Below are positions 56,901 through 64,000 of a stretch of DNA of 64,000 nt, in pieces. Every line of letters starts with the position of its first letter. The first letter of the stretch is position 1. The translations under genes were made by a program, and so were the position numbers. This DNA comes from Gemmataceae bacterium (GTDB lineage: Bacteria > Planctomycetota > Planctomycetia > Gemmatales > Gemmataceae), in contig SIAJ01000010.1 of NCBI GenBank assembly GCA_009691845.1, positions 1 through 64,000 of the forward strand. Direction: 5' to 3'. A model generated the notes under the pieces. That model was given only the letters and a program-made list of their open reading frames with translations, was not told the origin of the DNA and did not search any database.

Positions 56901-57473
56901 CTAGCGTCGGGCCGTAGCCAGCGGCAGAATGTTGACGAGGATACTGGTCTCGATCTCGTAGCCGAGCGAAATCGGCACGGGAATATCGTATCCCAGTTCC
57001 TTCAGGTGCTCGGGCAGCTTGATCATCTCCGGCTCAACGAGCAAGTTCTTACCACGCATCGCACGTGCAATTTCCTGCGGCCCAACCGAACCGTACAGAT
57101 GCCCGTCCTCGGTCGCGTTTACTTCGATGCTCACGCTCTTCGTGCGTAAGATTTGCTCGGCCAGCGACTTCAAGTCGGACATGCGTGCTTCGCGTGCCAG
57201 GCCGACGCGTACCTTGTAGCGTTCCAGCAATCGCAGGTTGTGCTCCGACGGTGCAATTGCAAAGCCGTTGGGAATCAGGTAGTTGCGAGCGTAGCCGGCT
57301 TTCACTTCAACGAGCTGGCCCTGCTTGCCGACGTGTACCATGTCTTCCAGGAGAACGAGCTGCGTGCCCCCGTGCTCTCCCTTCTTGACCTGCTGCCGCA
57401 CGCGCACCTTCTTTTGCGGCAGAGGCTTGGCCTTTGGCTTGTTGGATTTCGTCGATTCTTTTTGCTTTGCCAT
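56901..57473 (-). CDS. rplI: 50S ribosomal protein L9 (bL9) with N-terminal extension
   Basis: QLVLLEDMVHVGKQGQLVEVKAGYARNYLIPNGFAIAPSEHNLRLLE preceded by about 40 aa Lys-rich extension. Start 57473. Confidence 0.95.
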   Translation of the reverse strand: MAKQKESTKSNKPKAKPLPQKKVRVRQQVKKGEHGGTQLVLLEDMVHVGKQGQLVEVKAGYARNYLIPNGFAIAPSEHNLRLLERYKVRVGLAREARMSDLKSLAEQILRTKSVSIEVNATEDGHLYGSVGPQEIARAMRGKNLLVEPEMIKLPEHLKELGYDIPVPISLGYEIETSILVNILPLATARR

Positions 57474-57495
57474 CGGGTCACCCACTGTCCTTCAA

Positions 57496-57987
57496 TTAGA
57501 ACGGAATTTCGCCGCCACTCTTCCCTTGATCCTGATCTTGATCGTCGTACGATTCGTTCGGCTCGCTAGCCGCGCGAGTCATCTGATTGCTCGGTGCCGA
57601 ACCTTGCTGTCTCGGGCCGCTCGATTGGCCGTCCGGCTTCGCTCCAAGTAGCTGCACGGTATCGACAAGGATCATATGCTTGCTACGCTTGGCACCGGTG
57701 GTCTTGTCATCCCATTGATCCAATTTCAACCTGCCCTCAATGCAAATTTGACTGCCTTTCCGACAGTATTGCTCGACTATGTTTGCAAGAGTTCCATTCT
57801 CACCGCGGTTGAAAGCTTCACAATCGATGTACATGGGCTCGTCTTCCCACTGTCCAGTTTGCGAGTTCTTTTTTCGATTATTTACTGCAAAACCGAATTT
57901 CGCAACCTTGCCGCCGTTCGCAAAGGTTCGGCATTCGGGGTCGCGCGTCAGATTACCGATCAAAATCACCTTGTTGAAATTGGCCAT
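57496..57987 (-). CDS. ssb: Single-stranded DNA-binding protein
   Basis: MANFNKVILIGNLTRDPECRTFANGGKVAKFGFAVNN, YCRKGSQICIEGRLKLDQWDDK, acidic-tip-like C-terminus. Confidence 0.96.
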   Translation of the reverse strand: MANFNKVILIGNLTRDPECRTFANGGKVAKFGFAVNNRKKNSQTGQWEDEPMYIDCEAFNRGENGTLANIVEQYCRKGSQICIEGRLKLDQWDDKTTGAKRSKHMILVDTVQLLGAKPDGQSSGPRQQGSAPSNQMTRAASEPNESYDDQDQDQGKSGGEIPF

Positions 57988-58091
57988 GGGTGTCGCTCCT
58001 GGTGCAACCTCTCGCTGGAAAATGCGAAAGGAACATTCACGCTATGATACAAACGTTCACTGCGCTTAGACAAGCCCAGTTGAACAAAATT

Positions 58092-58574
58092 TCACTCCTT
58101 GCCGTCGCCTTCTGACGAACGACGAGGACCTCGTCGCGGGCGATCGCCACCCATCATTTCTTCCGGCATGCCCATGCCTCCGCCACTTCCCGCGAGCCCG
58201 CCTTCAGGGGCTTCTTCGTGAATGATAACGAGAGCCTGGCGAGTCTCATCGAGAGCCACGGCCTGCATGTCCTCCTCCCACTTCGAATCGATGTGGGAGA
58301 TCAGGTGACGCAACACGACTTCGCTCAGTCGGAAATCGTGGTCGATCTCCTTGACTTTGAGTGAGTCGACCTTGAAGTACGTCAAGTGATAGACGCCCTT
58401 CTTCTGTCCCTTGATTGGGTACGAGAGTTTGCGGTCGTCCCACTTGCGGCTGGCGACGATATTCGCGCCGTATTTCTCGAACGTCCCATGAATCTGGGCT
58501 TTGACGGCATCCATCTCCGTTGACGCCTTGGTGGGGTCAAGCAGAAACAGGCATTCGTAGCTGGCTACAGGCAT
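58092..58574 (-). CDS. rpsF: 30S ribosomal protein S6 (bS6)
   Basis: YECLFLLDPTKASTEMDAVKAQIHGTFEKYGANIVASRKWDDRKLSYPIKGQKKGVYHLTYFKVD; Gly/Met/Arg-rich C-terminal tail. Start 58574. Confidence 0.95.
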   Translation of the reverse strand: MPVASYECLFLLDPTKASTEMDAVKAQIHGTFEKYGANIVASRKWDDRKLSYPIKGQKKGVYHLTYFKVDSLKVKEIDHDFRLSEVVLRHLISHIDSKWEEDMQAVALDETRQALVIIHEEAPEGGLAGSGGGMGMPEEMMGGDRPRRGPRRSSEGDGKE

Positions 58575-58581
58575 GGCTTCT

Positions 58582-59238
58582 TCAATCTTCGGGTTTCGGT
58601 GGTTGACTCTCAGTCTCGTTCTTCTCGATTTTCCTAGCGGGCTTTTCTTTCTTCGGCTTCTCGGCTTTCGGCTCACCATTCACGCGGTTCATGCAAACGT
58701 CGACACCGGATCGCACCCACACAAGGACCGACTGCGCTGCAAGTGCTACCGCATCCGCGATCGCTGCCTTTTCGCCTGGCTTGAAGCGACTCAGCACATA
58801 CTCGGCCGCGTCGATGTATTCGCCAGGAGGATCGATCCCAATTCGCAGCCTCACGTACTCTGGCGTCCCAAGCTGTTCCTGAATATTCCGCAGGCCATTT
58901 TGCCCGCCGTGCGATCCTTTGGCCCGGACTCGCAACTTTCCAAGGGGGAGTGCAATGTCGTCGCACACCACCAACACATCCGAGACATTCAGCTTGAAAA
59001 AATCGAGGGCCTGGCGAACAGCCCGGCCACTCAGATTCATGAACGTTTCCGGCTTCATGAGCAGGAGCTGTTCGTTTGCTTCCACCATCTCGCAAACCTG
59101 CGACTGAAAACGCGATCTCCAGGTTGAGAGACCAGGGCCAGTCGCCAAATAATCCAAAACGGCAAAGCCGATGTTGTGCCGGGTTCCTTCGTACTTCGGC
59201 CCGGGATTGCCGAGCCCGACTACCAGCTTCATCGGCAT
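58582..59238 (-). CDS. pth: Peptidyl-tRNA hydrolase
   Basis: KLVVGLGNPGPKYEGTRHNIGFAVLDYL, LLLMKPETFMNLSGRAVRQALDFF, DDIALPLGKLRVRAKGSHGGQNGLRNI; Lys-rich C-terminal tail. Confidence 0.96.
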   Translation of the reverse strand: MPMKLVVGLGNPGPKYEGTRHNIGFAVLDYLATGPGLSTWRSRFQSQVCEMVEANEQLLLMKPETFMNLSGRAVRQALDFFKLNVSDVLVVCDDIALPLGKLRVRAKGSHGGQNGLRNIQEQLGTPEYVRLRIGIDPPGEYIDAAEYVLSRFKPGEKAAIADAVALAAQSVLVWVRSGVDVCMNRVNGEPKAEKPKKEKPARKIEKNETESQPPKPED

Positions 59239-59261
59239 CGCGAGTCAGCGGTCGGGGGAGG

Positions 59262-59903
59262 TTACTCCTCCTCCGCTGGCTTCTCCTTCTTCTTGGTAAT
59301 GACTTCGGGCTCCGCAACCCCCTCAGCAACGGTGGGCTCGGCCAAGATGGCCGCTGGCTTGACCTGGACGACTACCAAGTCCGGATCTTCCAGGGCCTTC
59401 ACGCCCGGGGGTAGTTCCAGTTCCCGCACATGGATTGCCTGGTCGATTTGCAGCGCATCAATTTTGACGCGGATCGCTGTTGGAATCGCAAGGGCCGGGC
59501 ATTCTACGTGGATCTTATGCAGCGGCTGATCGAGCACGCCACCGGAGTTCGTACCTGGAGCATGACCGCGCAGTTCGATTTCGACCGTCGTGCGCACTCG
59601 CTCGTCTGCGGAAACGCGGCGAAAATCGATGTGCAGAACTTCGGAGCCAAGGTGATTATGCTGGATGGATTGAATCAGAACCGTCTCATTCTTACCACCC
59701 ACAACCAGCTGCAATGTTCGGGCATGTTGCCGCAGAGCGAGCAGCAATTCATCCTTGGAGACCGTAACCGCATCGGGTGCGACCTTATGGCCGTAAACGA
59801 TTGCTGGGATACGTCCGGCTTTGCGAACTCGGGTCGCATCGCGTCCGCCTTTACCAGAGCGGGCTTCGGTTTTCAGTGTAATCGCGTCGGCCATCGTACC
59901 CAT
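59262..59903 (-). CDS. rplY: 50S ribosomal protein L25/general stress protein Ctc (bL25)
   Basis: LKTEARSGKGGRDATRVRKAGRIPAIVYGHKVAPDAVTVSKDELLLALRQH...HLGSEVLHIDFRRVSADERVRTTVEIELRGHAPGTNSGGVLDQPLHKIHVEC. Confidence 0.94.
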   Translation of the reverse strand: MGTMADAITLKTEARSGKGGRDATRVRKAGRIPAIVYGHKVAPDAVTVSKDELLLALRQHARTLQLVVGGKNETVLIQSIQHNHLGSEVLHIDFRRVSADERVRTTVEIELRGHAPGTNSGGVLDQPLHKIHVECPALAIPTAIRVKIDALQIDQAIHVRELELPPGVKALEDPDLVVVQVKPAAILAEPTVAEGVAEPEVITKKKEKPAEEE

Positions 59904-60032
59904 CCCGCTAAGCGGCGTGACTTCCAAAAAAAATCAGCCCACAAGAGGGCTGCTCGTTCCCGCATCACAATCGGAACGGGAATTATGGGAAACCCGCGAG
60001 CATAGTACAAGAGGCAAGCGAAAAAAATGGCC

Positions 60033-60851
60033 TCATTCTTCCGGGGCCGAGCGATCCATCGCTCGAATGATGCCGCGTTTGGACTCGCGAATGAACTGAA
60101 GCATCTCCTGGATGATCGGCTTGGTTCCGAGTTCTTCCTCAAGACGTTCCACTCCCTGCTTGAGCAACAGGTCTGATCGGTAAAGAATGTGGCAAGCACG
60201 CCGCACGGCTGAGATGTCGTCCGCCGTGCAGCCAGACCGGCGAAGTCCCACCAGGTTGACGCCGAGAATGGCATGGGGGTTCTTTGCTGTCAGGAATGGC
60301 GGCACATCTTTGCCTACCCCCTCCTGCCCCATGAGCAGCGACAGACGACCCATGCGTGTGAACTGGTGTAGGGACGTGTTTCCGGACATAAACACGCGAT
60401 CTTGCAAGACGGCATGCCCCCCCATCAATGCACAATTCGCAAGAATGCAGTGGTTTCCCACAACGCTGTCGTGGCCGATATGAGATGCCGCCATGAAATA
60501 GTTGTGGCTGCCGATGCGAGTGGTGCCGTAGCCTTCCACATGCGAGCCACGATGAACGGTGACGTGCTCCCGGAAGGTGTTGGAATCACCGATCTCTGTT
60601 TGGCTCGGCTGCCCTCGGTAAGCCAGGTGCTGTGGATCAGAACCGATCACCGTGCCCGAGCCGATGCGATTATCCTTCCCCATCCTCAGCGGCCCAATGA
60701 GATGGACATGGGGCCCGATTAGGCAGCCTTCGCCGAGGAAAACCGGACCATCCAATACTGCGTAAGGACCAACGCGGACATTTTCGCCGATTGTGCTTTC
60801 CGACGAAAGAATCGCGGTCGCATGGACCTGGGCAGATGCTGCTATTGTCAT
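60033..60851 (-). CDS. lpxA: Acyl-ACP--UDP-N-acetylglucosamine O-acyltransferase
   Basis: Hexapeptide repeats; IGSGTVIGSDPQHLAYRGQPSQTEIGDSNTFREHVTVHRG, HIGHDSVVGNHCILANCALMGGHAVLQDRVFMSGNTSLHQFTRMG. Start 60851. Confidence 0.93.
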   Translation of the reverse strand: MTIAASAQVHATAILSSESTIGENVRVGPYAVLDGPVFLGEGCLIGPHVHLIGPLRMGKDNRIGSGTVIGSDPQHLAYRGQPSQTEIGDSNTFREHVTVHRGSHVEGYGTTRIGSHNYFMAASHIGHDSVVGNHCILANCALMGGHAVLQDRVFMSGNTSLHQFTRMGRLSLLMGQEGVGKDVPPFLTAKNPHAILGVNLVGLRRSGCTADDISAVRRACHILYRSDLLLKQGVERLEEELGTKPIIQEMLQFIRESKRGIIRAMDRSAPEE

Positions 60852-60979
60852 GAGTCCTTCCCTGGAAGCCCTTTGCACTCTCGTAAGGAATAGCCTACAT
60901 ACTGCACCGCGATTCGGAACTACTGTGGCCTGGGCGAAATTGGGCTATACTGATTTCGCTCAACTCTCGGAGTGGAAAC

Positions 60980-61387
60980 ATGGCCGAAGTGACTCGCGAA
61001 CAACTATACGCGTACCTCGATGAGTCTCTCGACGAGATCGAGGAGGCACGGATTGAGAAGCTGGTTCGTTCGTCGGCGGAACTTCGAGAGGCTCTGAGCA
61101 AAGTTCGCGAGGAGCGCGATCGTGGCGAGCATTCGTTGGGTGCGGTCTGGCGCCGCGAGCGATTGAGCTGCCTATCGCGAGAGCACCTCGGTTCCTACTT
61201 GCACGGAGTGCTGGACGAAGACTTTCACGCCTACGTCGAGTTTCATCTCAAGACGATTGCGTGTTCGTGTTGCCTGGCCAACATCGAGGATTTACGCGAG
61301 AAACAGTCGGAACAAACCTCCCAGTCGAAGCGGCGCAAGAGGTACTTCGAAACGAGTGCCCGATTGTTGAATGATGCGCGCAAGTGA
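60980..61387 (+). CDS. Small protein resembling cytosolic anti-sigma factors
   Basis: REQLYAYLDESLDEIEEARIEKLVRSSAELREAL and second similar segment REHLGSYLHGVLDEDFHAYVEFHLKTIACSCCLANIEDL. Confidence 0.65.
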   Translation: MAEVTREQLYAYLDESLDEIEEARIEKLVRSSAELREALSKVREERDRGEHSLGAVWRRERLSCLSREHLGSYLHGVLDEDFHAYVEFHLKTIACSCCLANIEDLREKQSEQTSQSKRRKRYFETSARLLNDARK

Positions 61388-61503
61388 GTGATGACTAGCA
61401 GTCAGGAACGAGACCTACCACACGAACCCGATGTGTGGGGGCATTGAGTTTCGCCCCTCACTTACACGTCGGGTTGGTAGTAATCTGCAGAACGGCTCTA
61501 GCA

Positions 61504-63090
61504 TCACATGCTGCGAATGATCGCGAAGAGCACCAGACAAAGCCCAAAGACCAGCACCGATTCCAGGACGATCTTCAGAACCGGGATCATCGGTTTCCGA
61601 TCGGGATACGCCTTCAGTTTCGAGGTTGAACTCCGTTTTTCGGGCATCGCCGTACGCTCGGTGTCTTCAGCAAGATTGGCAGTCTCGTTCGTTGGACGAG
61701 CCGGGTTCGGTACCGGTGGAATGGCCGCGGAGCCGAGCGGGGGCACCATCGGGGGTGGTTCAAAATACGTCGGCGGCATGTTGCCCGACGAACCGGTTCC
61801 CCACCCTCGCTGCGGGCCGGAACCCGACCGCGATGATGCGGTTGCCATTGTCGTTGGCACCGGATGAAACCCGGGTGGTGGGCGGAAACTGGGAGGCAGA
61901 GCCAATCGACCCGAACGTTGAAGCATCCCGGCTCGCAGGATTGCTGCATCTTGACGAAACGAGCCGGACGTGCCTTCCGGAGGCTGGCTCATGGGAACTG
62001 CCGCCCGGGCCGCTGGGCTAAGAATGGGCATTTCGTCCTCAGGCGGGGTATCGACCTCGGTTGGTATGAACTGAGCGAGTTCTTCGCAAACGTCATTGGG
62101 TGTCTGGAAACGAGCGTCGATTGACTTGGCCATCATTCGATCGAGGATCGCGCTCACTCCGACGGGCACTTCGGGTCGTAGTTCATGAATCGGCACCGGC
62201 TGCTTCGTCTGATGAGCGATTAATTTCTGAGAGACGATCCCTCCCGGGAACGGCGGACGCCCGGCCAGCAGATAGTAAAACGTGGCTCCGAGGCTGTAAA
62301 TATCCGCACGGACGTCCACATCGTGGTTGTTGATCGTCTGTTCCGGCGCGACGTAGTCCGCCGTGCCGAGAACGCTCTTCTCGTCATGCTTCTTGGTGAG
62401 CATGTCATCGTCGCTCTGGTAAAAGCGAGCGAGACCCATGTCCAGAATCTTGGAGATGCCGAAACGATCGACGAGAATATTTCCCGGCCTGATGTCGCGA
62501 TGGATCACGCCAACGCGGAAAGCATGATCGAGACCTTGAGAGGCTTGCCAAACGTAATGGCAGGCCCGCGTGACGCTCATTGAACCTTTTTTCTTGATAA
62601 TCTCCAGCAGGCTCGAACCGTCCACATATTCCATGACCAAGAAGTGCAGATTGCCGTCCTGATCGATATCGTGCGTGCGAACGATATTGGAGTGGTCGAG
62701 TGCGGCTGCGGCCCTTGCCGCGCGGTAAAAGCGACCGAGTGCTTCTGGCTTCTCGGCCTTGGCTGGTGGCAAAACTTTGATTGCTACCCGCTGGCGCATG
62801 TACATGTGCTCAGATAAGAACACCTGCCCCATGCCTCCGAAGCCAATTCGTTCGAGCAGTTTGTATTTGCCGATGGTGAAGCCACGCCATTTGCCGAGCA
62901 TGAACTGCTCGGCTTGGAAGTAGGTCAGCAGACTGTCTCGCACCATTCCACCGGCTAACTGGCGAACATCCGTGGAGATTGGCCCTGAAAGCCGTAGTTT
63001 TTCGAGATAGGCATCCAGGCGCGGCTCATCGATCATCCCACTCTTGCGGATGAGTTTCAGGAGATCGTCCAACGATGCGGGAACTGGCAT
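61504..63090 (-). CDS. Serine/threonine protein kinase with C-terminal TM helix
   Basis: YKLLERIGFGGMGQVFLSEHMYMRQRVAIKVLPP, HRDIRPGNILVDRFGISKILDMGLARF, LGTADYVAPEQ, C-terminal IPVLKIVLESVLVFGLCLVLFAIIRSM. Start 63090. Confidence 0.95.
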   Translation of the reverse strand: MPVPASLDDLLKLIRKSGMIDEPRLDAYLEKLRLSGPISTDVRQLAGGMVRDSLLTYFQAEQFMLGKWRGFTIGKYKLLERIGFGGMGQVFLSEHMYMRQRVAIKVLPPAKAEKPEALGRFYRAARAAAALDHSNIVRTHDIDQDGNLHFLVMEYVDGSSLLEIIKKKGSMSVTRACHYVWQASQGLDHAFRVGVIHRDIRPGNILVDRFGISKILDMGLARFYQSDDDMLTKKHDEKSVLGTADYVAPEQTINNHDVDVRADIYSLGATFYYLLAGRPPFPGGIVSQKLIAHQTKQPVPIHELRPEVPVGVSAILDRMMAKSIDARFQTPNDVCEELAQFIPTEVDTPPEDEMPILSPAARAAVPMSQPPEGTSGSFRQDAAILRAGMLQRSGRLALPPSFRPPPGFHPVPTTMATASSRSGSGPQRGWGTGSSGNMPPTYFEPPPMVPPLGSAAIPPVPNPARPTNETANLAEDTERTAMPEKRSSTSKLKAYPDRKPMIPVLKIVLESVLVFGLCLVLFAIIRSM

Positions 63091-63406
63091 GTCGATCGCT
63101 CGATAAGGCAAAAAGGGTCCAAGCGACGACGCGGGAGTGGGCCAGCAACGTAGCGTTATCGATACTATAATTCAGGTCTCGGAGAAAGACGTGTAGAATC
63201 TGAAACTGTGCCGGCTATTCGGTTTGGCCGAAGTTTTCCGAACGTGCGCCCGGGCTGAAAATACGGGCAAGCGAGTTTCTCGGCCTATCTTTCTATGAGA
63301 CAAGTAGTTGAAGCGAGTGGCCAGCGGCTTGCCTGGGCCACGGGCCTTAGTCAACAGTCTGCTATTTTTTCGCCGACTACCTCGTTACTCCTAATCCGCA
63401 GCATCC

Positions 63407-64000
63407 ATGGACGACGTGCCGGAATTCAGAGATTTGTTGCGACAAGTACAGGCCATCGAGCCGGTGGCTCGTTTGGTTCCACTGCGTGTATTGAGGCGTG
63501 CCATACGATTGAGCCGGGATCGCGGCGATTTTCACACTTCAGTCGTACACGATCGCTGCTGGCGTGTGAATCGGAATCGGCTGTTCGATTTGGTCTTCCC
63601 CTCTGAGCTCCGACTATCCGCAGACGATTCCGCACAAGAATTTCTCCTGATCCCGCTTCCGGACGAATTCACCGGTTTGCAGGCCAGACAGGAGTTGAGC
63701 CAGACTCTCTTTCATGCCGCCCTGGACCGAGCATTCGATCAAGCCGTGGCAGATGAAGTGCTGGATCGGCTCGCGTTGCGGTCATTCCGGGAGTCGATCG
63801 GGCCGGCGCAGTGGCACGCGTTGCTTGTTGTCTTGGTGGAAGAGAATCTGATCGACGAAGGGGCCTCTACCGAGGTTGTCCTTCGTGAGGCAGCCGCGTT
63901 TGCTTTGGAGTTGGAGCGAGTTCATCCGGAGAAATGGGACACGTTCTTTCCAGGTATGAAACCCACTGCCCCCTTTTTCCAGAGGGTCAGAGAGGTGCTG
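63407..64000 (+). CDS. Hypothetical protein, 5' part only (runs off window end)
   Basis: Hand translation, open to base 64000: MDDVPEFRDLLRQVQAIEPVARLVPLRVLRRAIRLSRDRGDFHTSVVHDRCWRVNRNRLFDLVFPSELRLSADDSAQEFLLIPLPDEFTGLQARQELSQTLFHAALDRAFDQAVADEVLDRL... Not in supplied ORF track (no stop in window). Confidence 0.75.
   Translation, partial: MDDVPEFRDLLRQVQAIEPVARLVPLRVLRRAIRLSRDRGDFHTSVVHDRCWRVNRNRLFDLVFPSELRLSADDSAQEFLLIPLPDEFTGLQARQELSQTLFHAALDRAFDQAVADEVLDRLALRSFRESIGPAQWHALLVVLVEENLIDEGASTEVVLREAAAFALELERVHPEKWDTFFPGMKPTAPFFQRVREVL

Noticed and set aside
1-64000. Defence systems, toxin-antitoxin pairs, prophage, transposases, CRISPR, rRNA
   Set aside because: Looked for characteristic motifs and gene arrangements on both strands; none recognised.

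Overview
This 64 kb window is high-GC chromosomal DNA from a planctomycete, most likely a Gemmataceae-type lineage. That placement is inferred from LExR-xP N-terminal motifs on exported proteins, TIGR03067 and DUF1501 proteins, an MJ0042-like zinc-ribbon membrane protein, and many serine/threonine kinases. The content is mostly housekeeping: accA, lexA, trpD, hemA/ccsA/precorrin-2 dehydrogenase, ruvC-ruvA-ruvB, cysS, ispF, dnaB-rplI-ssb-rpsF-pth-rplY, lpxA and one tRNA-Ala(CGC). There is also a TolC/RND/MFP efflux operon, exported enzymes, and a decayed surface-polysaccharide locus. No rRNA, CRISPR array, transposase or prophage was recognised. The observations most worth following up are: (1) two dif-like XerC/XerD sites in inverted orientation at 3352-3456, both with the XerD arm TTATGTTAAAT; (2) an otherwise intact exported-protein gene at 36776-37759 with one in-frame TGA at codon 80; (3) a dense set of palindromic intergenic repeat families, some read in-frame inside proteins such as the VanZ-like protein and the efflux adaptor N-terminus; (4) several gene remnants (M16 peptidase, O-antigen ligase, receiver domain). 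Two CDSs that run off the window edges (<1-819 minus, 63407->64000 plus) are absent from the supplied ORF track and were translated by hand. All family assignments come from motif recognition by eye; no database search was run.
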